From Nymphaea colorata (taxonomy: Eukaryota; Streptophyta; Magnoliopsida; Nymphaeales; Nymphaeaceae), in the NCBI RefSeq assembly GCF_008831285.2, contig NC_045141.1, positions 18,968,848-19,032,847 on the forward strand: DNA of 64,000 nucleotides, in the 5' to 3' direction. Positions within the stretch are counted from its first letter, which is position 1; every line of letters starts with the position of its first letter. This document shows positions 1 to 13,706 of this stretch, one piece after another. The notes beneath the pieces were generated by a model. The model saw only the letters and a list, made by a program, of their open reading frames with translations, had not been told where the DNA came from and made no database searches. A program made the position numbers and the translations under genes.

Positions 1-1406
1 AAGCATAACAAAGATGTCACTCCGAAGCACCAAAAACAACTCTAAACCCTACGAGAATGGTAACTAACTAACGATAATTTGCTTAAGTCAGATCCGTTAA
101 GGTCCCTACTAATCTACTGGAAGGGCAGCCAGGGCTTCCTCCAGCATGTTCAACATGCAAAGAGCATGTAAAGCGAAAGTTGGAAGGTAACGTGACTTGA
201 AAAAACGAAAATGCCACAAAAAAAAGTATCTTACCTATTAAAACACAACAAACGCATGGTTAAGTTAATTGTGCTATTGCAAAATCAATTTTGCAAAGAA
301 AAATACAATGGCAGGGTTAATGGGTTCAGGAAAGTCATCTAGAGTGAGAAACAGGGAAACTGCCATCAGAAAAGAGAGAAAATTTTCTTAGCGATTATGC
401 CCTAAATACACTCATCTTAACTACTCATAAATACATAGGGACGAGCATATGGTGGGGGTACTCGTCGTGGCTGTTTGGCTTGAGCTCAGGTACTGGAAAG
501 GAGTCAGCTGGAGCAAACGGGGTTCGCTCAATTAGATTTTATGCCTCAGTCTGGTCTAGTGGTGAAAACCAAAATCCCTGTTAACTTGCAGAGCTAAGAA
601 AACTGGGTTAGGTTTGGTTGTGGTTAATAAACTAGATTCATTAACTAATTCAATGATGCATGTAAACAATTGAGGTGATTGTGTCGAGTGCCATATCTCA
701 AGAGACTAATCAATAGGGTTCTATGAGTCATCTAGTCTCTGGTGTGTTCGGTATGCAGTAAAAATCTGGTCTCTGTAAAAAGATTCAGCTTGTTTGAAAG
801 ATAACAGGCTAGCATGTTCAAGGACAGCCATTCCATTATCATTAACCTGCTTGCTAAGTTCACCAAGAAGTGGACTTCTATGTGATCAGCCAAGAAATGG
901 TTGGATGGCATACATACCTAAATGCCTCCGATATAGTGTATGATCTGGTAGTGGACGTGTGAGTCAATAACCTCAGCTGGTCGCACCCTTTGTTCTGCAA
1001 TAGCCTTTGGTGGGTGTCTCATTGAATAGTCCTATTGCAAACTTAAAAGAGCAACATTCTTCATTAGCTGAAAGAAGTTTCCACATTTCTTCTTTGATAA
1101 CTGTTGTGCAAAACTCAGTTTCTGTTAATTCTTTTCCGAAACTAAGAAAGAAGAATTGCTGGCTAGCCAGATGTGAAAGAAAGCACAGCTGCAAACGGAT
1201 ATCCTTCATGTTTCTCAAGAAGAGATGGAAAGCACGTCATTGATTGTTCAGCTAGTTGCTTGAGGAAACTGGCTACTCCAAACAGACATATAGAAAATAC
1301 AAGGTGGCTCAGGAGAAATTTCATAATTCCTTGTACAGTAATTAGCAGTTACAATCTAAACATATCACACACTAATGTTTGCATGTTACCAACTGTTATC
1401 AGCAGA
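1..1406. other. No gene recognised; probable 3' flank of the AtuA-like gene
   Basis: No open frame here resembles a known protein, and short overlapping frames on both strands look like chance. The part nearest 1406 should hold the 3' UTR of the minus-strand AtuA-like gene, but I could not place a convincing poly(A) signal. Confidence 0.5.
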
Positions 1407-4400
1407 TCATGGAGGCAAGACAACGTTTTGACATAGTATCAGATCTGAGATTGTTTTTCCATGACGGTCAATCCTCCGTGAAGAGTTCACTCCACCATCT
1501 AAAGCATTTCGGACAACAACATTGAGTGAACTGATTCCCTTGACTTCATAGATTTCAACAGTGGCATGCTCATCAACCCAATTATGTACCCTCTTACTAC
1601 CATTAGGACCTGCACATATAGAAGAGGCAACAAAAAGGGACGACACCACATGCTTCAACCATGAAGGTGTAATTATCTTCTTCAGCCTCTCGATATCTTG
1701 AGGACAATGTGGAATGATGGAGAAGTTCAAGTCATTGCCCTTATCCCCAGCCCTGCTGTGTGCCACATGATATAAAGGAATTTTCTGGCCAGCTGGTGCA
1801 GGCTGTGGAGTCTGAAGAAGAGAGCTGGGCATTGAATTTGATGTTCTATCTACATAATCATCAGTCTGGTGCCCAAATGATTTGTGTGCCGTACGTGGAA
1901 CAGGCAAATGAGCCTCCCTCGCCTCTGAAGGAACAGAACGTTTAGCATTTGTGAACCAGAAGACATGTTCACGGTCTACCTGGATTGCGAAATAAACAAG
2001 TTAATTTTAGCATGATTCCTCTCCCAGAAAAAGGCATATCCAGACTAAAACCACAAATGTGGAGTCACTTTCAATCAACAGCTACTGCCAACATGGTTTG
2101 GATCACTGAAAAGGATGCTCAAGTTCATGCTGGTAAGTGTTCCAATGGAATGACTCAAGTGTATCCTTATTATAACATATAGTACCTCGATGGGATTAAG
2201 ACTGTTCGTATCCAAAAAATTCGTAAATATTTGAAATTTTTACAAAATGGTGTTTCAGCATACCCAGGCCTAATTATTACCTTGGGTCCTGGTTTCCTAG
2301 TCTGTTGAAGTGCTGAACAGAAGGCTGTGAAGCGAGTTTACATCTACCTCATTGGAAGTTCAAGCCACTTTTGAGGTAGGGTTTTAAGTAGTGTTGGTGT
2401 CATGTTTAGCTCATACTTAGGGTCCAATACATGAGAAAGTTTGCTCTTTCATGGGAGTAGTGCCAATTAAATCAGGCTATGGAGCGAGTCAGGATCTATC
2501 CAACTAGGTGCTTGGATCTTTTTTGGTCAAGTCATTACAATTGTACATGCTACGTCATGCTAGGGACAGGAAGAAAGGCTTTTGCAAAAAGCCTAAATAC
2601 ACCAAAATCCAGAAACTTGATGTCAACGTTGTAGTTGTGTGTACTTTAGGTTAGGTAGTTTCAATGTCAATGCATGCTCTCCAGAGAAATGAAAATTGAT
2701 GGCTTTGATTTGACTAAAATTTGGAGACAGAAGATTCAAGGTTTTAGCACAACTGGCTTGACCAAATGCATGTCTTGAGTAGGCAGACGACAGAAAACAT
2801 CAAGCAGAAAAAAACTTGCAACATTTTTGCCAAGGCCTATCTTTGGGTCTACCCATTGTCTGGTCCCAAGGATCCAACTTTCTACACACATGCACACACA
2901 CAAGTTGTCTACATGATATATATATATGTATACACACACGCACACACACACACATATGAATGTACATTTACTTTTACTCTTTTGTATATTTCTATCTTTA
3001 TTTTGTATCGTGTGTGAGGAAAAGTTATACATTTTAATATGCCAGACCTCTTGAGGACCAGCCAGTTCAAGAGGAGATGTCCTCTGCACAAAACAGGAGG
3101 TAGGCCCTTTCATTTTAGGGCATGAAAATGTGAAGAATTTCATTAATACAACTATTATTCCGTGGTTGTTATTGTAATGTTTTGAGCCCCATGTAGGATC
3201 TTCTAGGTCCTATTCGAACATTTTTGAGTTTGTTGCATGCTTGGTACTCTCATATGAAGAATTTCCCTTTTTACAGCTGAAATATATTGTAGACATGTTG
3301 CTTTCTTTACATGAATAATCACAAAATCCAGTTAATCATTTATTTATGCTATTGAAAAGAGAGAGAGATAGAGAGAGAGCTGTAGCTGCCATTTGCCCAC
3401 TAAATTATGTGCAGAAATGTCTTTAGCATCCAAATAAATAAAATTTTTTCAAAAAAATCACTTACTAATTGTTTTTGAAGAATTATTTCCTTCTTCCATC
3501 CAGTGCTGCAATTTACAAATGAAAATAGTTAAATATTGGCTAGCATAATGGGAAAAGAAAAATCCAAGCACTAAACGTGTGGTCTAAATTGACTCCCATT
3601 CTACAGCATCCGAGTTCTTGTTCTTCTGATTGTATGAGAACATGCAGAGGCACAATCACAGGAAGGGATGAGGAGAGAACATTTTTGGCTTTTAGTAACT
3701 GCTTTTCTTTGAGGAACATGAACACCATGTTGAACAGAAGCTTATCTACATGGAACAGATGTTTCATTATCACTGAATGGACATGCTATGATGGGGAAAG
3801 AAGGAGCAGATAACTATGGATTGGTCAGTATTATGGATGCAATATTTTTAAGACATTAATTTAATATCTAGCAACAATATAAAATCCACATGCAACAGAC
3901 ACTTGGTTAAGTAGTGAACCTGATTCCACCACCTCCTGCAGGTCCATTTGTATAAAGAGATTCAAACTCTTTGATAAAGTGAACAGCATGGTCTTTCAAG
4001 TCAAAGAGCCCATCCATTCTTAGTCTTATGTCCTTAACATGTTCTATATATGAGTCATGCTCATTAATGTCTGACACCCTCAAGCTATCTAAACCAATAA
4101 TATAGGAAGCAATATGATCTTGAACCCCAGGAACGCATTCCTCCATCCATGTTCTGACCTGTTGAACACAAGCAAGTGTAAAACAATGGTGCCTGATGTA
4201 TAAAAGTTTTTAACATTCTACTGATATCATATATTTCAAATTTCCAAGAACATGAACTGGAATGGAACAGGTCACAGAAGATACTACTGAAACTAATCCT
4301 TTCTCACACAACTAACTACTTCCTATAATTGAAATTCATTTTGACTCCAAAGTAATCAAGTCTGCACTCTGCAGTTCACTTCAATTGAAAAGCATTCACA

Positions 4401-7400
4401 GTTCAGTTCAATTGAAAAACAATAATTAATTTCTGTATAAACACGAGCATGCCAATTTACCAACCAAGAACTCAGCAGCTTCTGCACGTCTCACACATGC
4501 ATAACCACCATAAGATATTTCTCCCCAGCCTTTCCATCCACAATCCTGAAAATGCATTTATCAAAGTACTGAGAACTGAGAACCACACAAATGCAAAGGA
4601 AAAATAGGAGGAAAAAAAGAAAGAAACTTTATATAGCTAACCAAAATAATACGTTTGATTTCCATGCAGCTACTCAGTTTTTAAACATAGAAGAACAGAA
4701 TTAAGCTTCAACTTGCTTCTGCAGTTCAATTTTGTACAGTCAGAAAGGAGAATACTTTTTTCCCAAATTTAATTGATTAATATGTGCAGCTTCGACATGA
4801 ATAAAAGAATAAAGTCCCTTAGATTTTCTCCAGTACCCATAGTTCTTACACGACATATTGAGAAGGTGGTTTACAATAAACAAGCTATGCATTCAGCTAT
4901 AGATGAAAGCCTATGAGGACGACATATGACATGCATATGGGAATATCAAAGGCAAACAGTATATGCTTGGGCTTGTAGACATTGACATCTTCCATGTTCT
5001 TCAACTCTGAGTATTGAACAATACTCTACCTTTGGAATCAGCTGAAGTAGCTTATCTGGAAATTTATCAAGAGATGGTTTTGCTCCGAAACAGAGAACCT
5101 TATCGTTCGACAAGGCATGGAAAGAAACACCCTGAAAATCTACAACCTGCATTGAGGAGATACAGAAGCAAAATGCTAGTTTTCTAACTTTTAAAACAGA
5201 GATGCCCTTAAGAGCAGGAAAAAGAATAACATGAATAATGTTTCTAACTCACCACATCTGGAGTAATATATGCACCAGGATCTCCAACTTCATACAGCAG
5301 CTGTTGTGCACAAGTACCAAAATCTAAGGTACCTCCACTCTTTTCTGCTTTAGCCACACAAACTCTTCCATCAAAGCTAACTTCTGCAAATGGCAGTGAT
5401 AAATCTAAAAGCTGCTCAAAAGAGAAACGTCGATTCTTGTCCCCTGAAAAATGTTTATAGGAACCTGGTCATGTTTATGGAACCTGTAACTGGTTTCAAT
5501 AAAGCAGGTACATGAAATATCAAGCTCTAAAATGGTCAAAGATGTCCAAGTTAGATACATTAGCAAGAACAAAACCAGAAAAAAAAAAGTACCAGGGTGC
5601 ATGTAATATCCCCCAGTAAGCTGACAACCACATTCAAGAAGATGCCCAGCCAACACTCCTTGTGCCAACTCATTGAAGTTATTCCAATTCCATCCCAACT
5701 CATAAATCTAAGTATATAAAAAAAATGCTACAACATTGTTAATATAAAGGAAATATTGAACTCCGGTTAGTATAAAAGAAAAAGTGGAATTCAGGATCAT
5801 ATAGAAAGAACAACCAAACTTTGCAATTGCACATCTAATCCCAGGTAACTGACAAATTCAAATAGATACTGGAACTCAATAGTCACAAATACACATAAAA
5901 ATACACAAAGAATTAGCTTCCGTTATTGTTCATATGGTACGGGCAATTGTGATTTTTCATTTTTCAATCAGAACAGCAAAATAGTGGTAAATAATTCACA
6001 AGCAAAAGAACTTGCTGAAAATTTAGCAAGAAATATATTGCTAACCTTGGTGCAAATATGCAAGAAAGAAAGAATATAGGGGAACAAGAAAGGCAGCCAA
6101 GCAGACCTTAGTCTGCTGATCATTTCTTATTGTTTAGACTATGCAATGAGCTTACATTTCTAGTTAGATGATTTAGGACTATAATCAGGGCTCATAAAAA
6201 TGCACAAATGACAGATTCAAACTACAACATACAGCCAAGCGTAATGTGAAAGATACTAATGACATACAACCATTAGTATTTTGCAACAACATAACAGCAC
6301 ATCCTAAAATAATTCCATTGAATTATGGCATCAGCTAGATGAAGAGAAGCATGATATTGTCAAATAATTTATCAACTGCATTACAAAAAGGACCTGGAGC
6401 ATTAAAAATTAAAACTCACAGCTTTGACATAGTTTTCATACCATTGGACCTAGAAACAAGGCAGCATCAGCAACCCTTGATGTAATTACCACCTGGGGTT
6501 TGTGTCTCTCTAGACATTGCACTATTGGAGCTGCTCCAAGATATGTACTAGAACCCTTCAAATATAAGAAAATTAAAATTCAAAATATAGCTTAGCATGA
6601 AGAAAATATTGTAAACTCACTAACTTTTCATTGTTTCTTCTGTTAACTGTATAATGTATACCATATAAGCCAACTGGAAGAACCATTCTAGAAGTAAATG
6701 TTGAAATTGATAGCGATTTATAGTAGAGCACTGTACAAAATATTTGAAAAAAACTGCACAAATGCAGCAAGGACTGTATGAAACTATGAATGAGACTGTG
6801 AACCCTTTTGAGTTTAAAAGAGAAAGTGTTCCTTCAATTTGAGACTTCTAATGAAGGTCAAGCCTTGACAAACTTTATAGTTTCCAATTTTTCATCACCA
6901 AACATGATTTGTTTGTCCTCTGTCAAATGACAATGTAGTAATAAGCATCAAATGAACATGCAGATAGATGGCACCTGCATGAACACAGAGAAAATGGGCT
7001 CTTACATCTGCAGCAGGACTGGTATTCAAACATGACATTGACAATCCTGCCACATGGACAAAGAAATAAGTAATTGAATTATAGAAGAAGGGTGAAGAAC
7101 AAACAAACAAAAAACATATACTGATATCTGAACTACTAGAGGGTGCTTTGTCATCTATGTCACATAGATGTTGCACCAGATTCAGGGTTTCAGCAATTTT
7201 TATGGACTTGGCAATTCAACTTGTATATAACCGGAGATTGGGGCGGTCAAAATGGTGTGTCTAAGTGCCATGGAAATGTTAATTATGTGTATTGAACATA
7301 TAATGTATTTATTTTTGCATACATGTGCAGCTTTCATTTGTTATCCAGTCATAATTTTCTGCTAAACGTATTAATTGATTACCTAGTGAGTTAAGTTTTA

Positions 7401-8904
7401 AGTACTGGACAGATATTTGTTCCATATTTTCAAGAAATAAGTAGGGCAGCTCACTTTCTGTATCTTTTACATCATCTTCACTAAAGCAAATATATATATA
7501 GTAACCAGAACGTCAGAATGCTGGAAATCCTAAATTAAATATTAATGGATAAAAATGGCCCCTACAGGTCAACATAGATTATTTTCCCTGCAACCTGATT
7601 TCCTCTGTGATGTTGAACTTCTGATTACAGCTAACATCCTCATTTTCATAATTCGGCACCATAAAACTCAAACTAGATACTAAATCCTGTGTTTGATCAA
7701 GGATGACAATTGCAATTGGATTGACTAGCATAAAAGTAACGTAGATTGCAATCAACATAAAGTCATAAACAAGCTGGCAGAATATTAAACCTACTAAATT
7801 CTATAATCCAAATTACTAAGATATGACAAATGAAGATGCTAACATATGTCAGGGAAATCAGACACGTTTTAAACAGGGTTTGGCTGTTGAACCAGTAATT
7901 ATCGTATACCTGATTCAAGTCGAGTGAATTCAGCAGCCACAGAAACCTTTATTGAAAGTCCAAGATTTTTTGCAATGTTGAGGACTTTTTCCTGTGCTCC
8001 AAGTGGATCAACTTTCAAAAATATTTTAGAACAAAGTCGCAACATTAACCAATAAAGCAGCACATTTTTCAAGGTACTGGAATATTAAAACGTCAGGAGA
8101 TGCCTTACTTGCACCCATGTTCGTAATTATGCAGATTTCTCTTTCAGCAGCTAAAGGAAGAAGCATCGACATCCATTCCGAAACTGCATTGCATGATAAT
8201 CAGAACTAAAAGAAGCAGATGCTTAGCCCCAACCCCAACAACCCCCACCCTCTCTCTCTCTCTCTCTGAAGAACAGCTTTCCAACAGAAACCTTTGAAGA
8301 TTAAATGATAAAAAAAGTCCTTCCAACTTGACAGTAAGATGGCAGAGAAAGTGATCAAGTAATTAACACACTAAATCAAATATGTTACCAGTTCAACCAA
8401 ATGTGTAGAAATAAAATAGAAAGCATTAAGTTGATAAGAAGATAATGTTCCAAACCCATAATCCAAATTTATTTTTAGTGAGAAATTCGTTCAATCTTTG
8501 TGAAGAAGGCAACATTTTGATGTGTGCTCCATCTTGGTGAAGCAAGTTCTCTAAAATTCTCATAATATTAAACGCTAAAACCATTAAAATTCATGTACTT
8601 TGTTTTTCCAACAAATGGACCATGAGAATTCTTCTTCAGTAGCATAGGCCTACGTACTAAAACACAGAATCAGATAAGTGGAAGGAAAACATACTACGAG
8701 AATCAAAACCATCACCACCAGACATCATTATTTGATAGCGATCTGCAAGAGTACGTTCTGCCAAACATTCGAGAACCAGATAGTCCAAATGCGGGACCCG
8801 TTGAAGCAATTTGAGGGCACCCAATGGCCTATCACCGCCAAAACCAGCCCCGCAACCAACATACACCTTCTCTTTATGCCTCACGGGGCTTTTTCTCTAA
8901 TCAT
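1407..8904 (-). CDS. AtuA-like (acyclic terpene utilisation family, former DUF1446) two-domain protein
   Basis: Multi-exon gene read right to left. Exons supported by splice sites and phase: 8904(or 8965)-8698, 8183-8109, 8011-7910, 7046-7006, 6555-6442, 5707-5593, 5443-5253, 5146-5030, 4545-4465, 4158-3920 and 1979-1407 (stop TGA). The N-terminal part carries the AtuA signature: [86 protein letters not shown] and [11 protein letters not shown]. The last exon encodes the separate AtuA-like ferredoxin-fold domain ([18 protein letters not shown]). Bacterial AtuA belongs to acyclic-terpene (citronellol/geraniol) catabolism; the plant role is not established. Two problems remain. The frame breaks by one base at 8885-8894 next to the best ATG (8904). 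The exon ending at 3920 leaves two bases of a codon while 1979 starts in phase 0, so a small exon of length 3n+1 is probably missed between them. Family assignment is firm; the exact model is not. Confidence 0.85.
2884..2958. repeat. CA/TA microsatellite
   Basis: Two interrupted CA-rich tracts flank a short TA tract, inside the last intron of the AtuA-like gene. The long frames on either strand here are products of the dinucleotide repeat. Confidence 0.8.
8250..8267. repeat. CT microsatellite
   Basis: An uninterrupted run of nine CT units preceded by a C-rich tract, inside an intron of the AtuA-like gene. Confidence 0.8.
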
Positions 8905-9887
8905 ATCAACAACAGTTTGTGTCAATCGCAAGTATTTATAATCCTTTTCAAGATCTCCTAAGTAACTAACGAAAAGGAACAGACAGTTAGACAGTCCACA
9001 ATTACCAATTTGATTTCACAGTTGAAAATTTCATCCTTCTCCATAGTCAAAATCTCTTAGGGAGTTCCTAAAGTACAGACCATTGTATCTGTTAGATTAT
9101 AATCACAAAGAAAGAGAAGAACGAGGAAAAAGCATACACAGTTGTGAAACAGAACAAAAGAGGGATGACAGGAATCCTTACACAATTTCATAGGGTAATG
9201 ATAAAAATACTGAAAATCTAAATTTCAGTTTTCGCTGTAAGTGAGCCACCCTTTATTCCTTCAAACTAATCGACCAAATTATAAAGTCCCATTTTCTACA
9301 AAATTGTGCATGTCTCTAATGTCTGAACAGAAATTGTACAGTGTTTAACAGAATCGTGCTTGTGCTACCTGAATAACGTGTGACCAATGAATGAAACCAA
9401 GAGTGCAAACAAATCCCACTGAATCAGGAGTTCAGTTCCAATCATTCAATGTCTCAAATTGAATTCAAAGTAGTCATTGCAATGGTTTGTAGTTTGTACT
9501 ACGTTTTACGCAACTGGACTTGTATCCCATTCACCTGTTTGTACACTACTCGATTATGAAAATGCAATCCAACTTTAAATCCTCTTTTCGACCTTTATGC
9601 CTGACAATAATGGCAGCATTAATAGAATAGGGGAGCTAGGAAATATGAGAACTCATGAGAATCATAGTGGGCCATCCAATCAAATTGATCGAGCAACTAG
9701 TCCTTTTAACCTGATCAATCGAATGGCTTACAATACTTATGAGGCATTCATATATTTCATGGTTCGCTATATTCTACTAATTCAGAAATACGCCATCGAG
9801 AATCTTCACCGAAAACACTCGACCTCACTATCGATAGCCCGGTTCTGCAGATCCTTAGCTTCCAGATAAGAGAGAGAGAGAGAGTAC

Positions 9888-10060
9888 CTCCGACTGCCGG
9901 TAGGTTATCGCGCACCAGACAACCCTCCGAGTGACGGTTCGTAGTGTATAATTCCCTGTAAACGATTTCCTGCCGTGCTGTGTGAATTCACATCGTTTCG
10001 ATCGTGTGTCCGATAAGAATCCCGTGAATAATTTAGGAAGCGCATGCATATGTGTTTTGG
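9888..10060 (-). other. Probable 5' leader exon of the AtuA-like gene
   Basis: On the minus strand a good donor (CGGAG then GTACTCTC, GT at 9887-9886) is followed by a CT-rich intron start and pairs with an acceptor at 8967-8966, giving a leader intron of about 0.9 kb. In the frame needed to enter exon 2 this exon has a stop and no ATG, so it is more likely untranslated. A 64-codon frame from a minus-strand ATG at 10046 does not continue in frame after splicing. The 5' limit is a guess. Confidence 0.35.
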
Positions 10061-11594
10061 AGGGAGAAAGAGGTTACGTGTGGAGTTGGGCACATGAATC
10101 TTTGCGATTTTTTTTTTTGGCGCTACCACAAAGCGAAGAAAAAAAGTAGTAGGTTGGGTTTGGTAAATTGGTAGCATAGAAACGGTCAAAGTTCACAGAA
10201 AATAAGTTTTGGTGTTGCCTTTACAACATTAAGTTCGGCCCGTTAAAATGTACATGTATTCGAAACTTTATCTAGAGCACAAACACAAAAATAAAATGTA
10301 AAGTGCAGTTTAACATACGAAAATAAGTTTGACAAAATTGGTTTTATAACAAAAAATATATTTTTTTATCATTGTTTAAAAATTAGTTATATGGATGAAT
10401 GACGCACATAAAACTTACCTTTTTTTTTTTTTTTGAGAAAACCTGGTTTCGATGTCATTCAAAAACTCTTAAAAAATTACTTTAGGCAAAAAGTTATTTT
10501 AGAGTGTCATCCAAACAATACCTTAATGATTTAATGTTAATTAGCGTGGGAGTCACCAGCCCAAAGCATACTACTTAGATTAGAAAGCGAGAAATGTGTG
10601 ACATTGCATATGGCTAGAAAAAAAAAAGGACAAGTACAATTTATAAGAATCAAAGCTCATGTTGAAGCATGAAAATTGAGTTTATCAGGTACATGGGCAT
10701 AAGAATACGCAGGGTTCTCTAGGTCTAGGTCTGCGTAAAGAGAGGCATGTTATGCATTTCTTATGAATGCAACATAAAAATTGTTGTTAAATGTATTGGA
10801 TCTCTAGATTTTATTGGATTGCGGAAAGCCACACAATTTTTTCTTGTGTAATATTCTAGAAATATCCATTTAGGAGCCTGAGTTGAAAAATATTTCTCAA
10901 AGTACTGCTTTGTGGATGGTTAATTACAAAAAATGATAAGTGCGAACTGAAATTACACGAGCACCTGACTTTATCACTTTTGGTTTTTGGGTTTTCCTCG
11001 TTTTGACTTTTGGGTGAGCGAGAGGGTCAATCCCACCGTCCGAAGCGAAGCCCTAAGGCCCTCCCATTTCCCTTACCTTCGAGGTTCTGAACTGCGTCGG
11101 TGTCAGTGATACAAGCTTTTCTTTTATCTATTGATTCATATTCTCACTCACAAAAGCGTGCTAATGCATTGTCCCTCTCTCTTCCACTCATAAAGAAGCA
11201 GTATAGAAAAGTTACTCGCGCGTCGCTATAAGTGGCATTATTAAGAAATAGTTACAATGCTTGACAAGTTTCCCAACCATGAAGTGGTTTCGATGATCTT
11301 CCAAGTTTGCTATCGGTATTGTTTTTATTTGTTCTTACTCATATTTTTTTTTTGTTTCTGTTTGGAGTTTTCTAATTTTAGTCAATTGATTTAAATCGTT
11401 AGGGCCATTTTTAGGGTTGACAAAAGGATGATGATTGGATTTGTGGGATGCCACTCAAACCTTTACAAACTAAGGATCTTAGTAGCGTATATTACGTGTA
11501 AAAAAAACAGTGGATTTAAGAATGTGTCCAATAAACTTAAATTCATAGTATTGATTTCAGCTCATTGCAGATATGAAATCCGTAGATTCGTATT

Positions 11595-11783
11595 CAGTGG
11601 TGGAGTTAGAAATTTTTTCAGGATGTGACACCCTTCACAATTTTTCATATCTGAAGGGATACTGGTATACATAACAAGCCACATATTTAAAAATATGAAT
11701 TGAAAATCAAGAAACCTTGGGAAGCTGATGTGGGCAACTACCCGCACCAGCCTATATATAGCTCCGCCTCTACCACCAACTTT
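11595..11783. mobile_element. MITE-like element with hAT-style ends
   Basis: The left edge reads CAGTGGTGGAGTTAG, and the right edge carries the imperfect complement of it (ATAGCTCCGCCTCTACCAC). CAGNGGCGGAG-type ends are common on plant non-autonomous hAT-like elements. The interior is AT-rich and non-coding. Target-site duplications were not identified, so the class is inferred from the ends alone. Confidence 0.35.
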
Positions 11784-13706
11784 TTTTAGCGAGAAACAAA
11801 ATATCATCGGTTAGTTAAGACTTAAGGTAGGGGCTGCTGGTGATGATTGATGACATTGGAGGCACTAGAAAAGCTGCCATTAACATCATATTAAAAAAGA
11901 TGCTATTAGCAACTTGTGTATTGCCATACGTGGCAGGAGTTATTAAGGACGAGTGGGTCATTTTATCTTATCGACTTGTGGTTATCTGTGGTTAAATGAA
12001 TAGGCCAAGTATTTTGAAAATCAAATTTGAATTAAATATAGTAGGAGAGGCACTAATTCAAAAAGTTTTAGATTCTCAGAGCACCATTATTTATAAATAA
12101 ATAAACTGTTGAAGCATCAATATGGAAATGAATAAATTTTTGGAACTGCTCACACATGCCCATACGTGGATTCACACCTGCCTCTTAGCAAACCTGGTCG
12201 GGCCAGACCCGACTCTATCTGAGTGGGGGATGTCAATAGTTTGGATCTTTATCCAACTATCAGTCTGAATCCAAAGCCCAAGTTCGAGTCAGACCGAGCA
12301 ATATCAGATTCGTTTTGAGATCACGCCGGACCCGAACCTGCCAGCGCAAGCACAAAGAAGGTGACCAGCACCGAGAGCCACGTGGAGGCGTGTTATTCGA
12401 AAAGCGACGCGTTAACCGCCACCACGTGTCTTGGCCGGTGACAGCTCACCCTGCCGACAACAGGCACAACTTTTACTGCTGAGTGACGAGGGGCGTGAAA
12501 ATCGGCTGCCCGATGAATCGCCGAGGAAATGTTTTTACCAAATTGTCCCTATACTTAACGAGGGGTTGCGCGGCCTTTATTAATGACCAATTTCTCGCCA
12601 TAAACGAAATTGATAAACTGCTTCCGTTGTACCTTTTGCGTAAGGGTCGGGTTTGGATACGGGTCGACATCAAGTTTGAACCAACAGGTGCGTCTAAGGA
12701 CATCCTTGTGGTCCTGCGTCGTTTTCCGGGTAGGTCAAGTCCCGTGTTTGCTTATCATTCACTCATCAATCTTTGATTAATTTATTATATATATTAAATC
12801 ATACTAAAAAGTATTTTTTCAACCCAAGCTCGACTTTTTATCGGCTTGGGCTCGTCCGATATCCAACTCTAAGCATAGTGTTCATGAAAATTGATCGAGC
12901 ATACTGTGATCATCGCAGCACCTTACAAAAGCTTTACTCGGTGTCAAATGGTCTTAAAGGGACAATTTGCTTCTAAATGATTGTATGAGAACTGGAAAAA
13001 AAGGCTAAAAAGTAAATATGACAAACAGCTTCATGTGCCAAAAGTTCTTCCAAACACTTTCTACAATTATATACCAAATGCTTCACTTTAGATAATGTCT
13101 AAAGCATTTTGGTATGTGACTTTATAAAGTTTCTTGCTTTTAAACGAGGAGATACATGGTGGCAGGCTGTTGCACAATAATAAAGATGAATGAAAAGCAT
13201 AATAACAACTAACTAACGCAAAAAAGTGACCCAAGTTCTAAGTTTGGTGGATTCCAGGCCACCTTTTTGCTTGACAACCAAGACAGCTAACGGTAAGATA
13301 TATGAATATATAAACCTCTCAATATTTTTTTAGTATAGGACTATTATTAAGTACTTTTACTCGCATAAGATGTTATAATAAACCCTTCTTAATGCATATG
13401 ATTTGTTTATGTGGGACCTTGAGTCTAACTGTTTCATTTTCATTCTAATACCAATTTCATTAGTACTACCAACTCAGCAAAAAAAAAAAAAAAGGACTTT
13501 GGTGTGACAGATTCCTACCACATTAATTTGCCTTTTAGTCTGTTACAATTGATACCAAAAATACTATGAACCAATAGAATATATTCATAGAAGACCTTCT
13601 AATAGGAGACTATACTCAAATCCTTTCCATGCAAATAATGTGTTAAGCATACAATGCTTTCTTATGATTGACTTGTGTTGGATGTGTATTAAGATATGCA
13701 ATTTTA

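Noticed and set aside
2736-3143. 135-codon minus-strand frame
   Set aside because: Half of it is the CA/TA microsatellite translated, and it lies inside an intron of the AtuA-like gene.
12473-12776. 97-codon plus frame and 76-codon minus frame in GC-richer intergenic DNA
   Set aside because: They overlap on opposite strands, lack domains and have no splice partners. Probably an old repeat.
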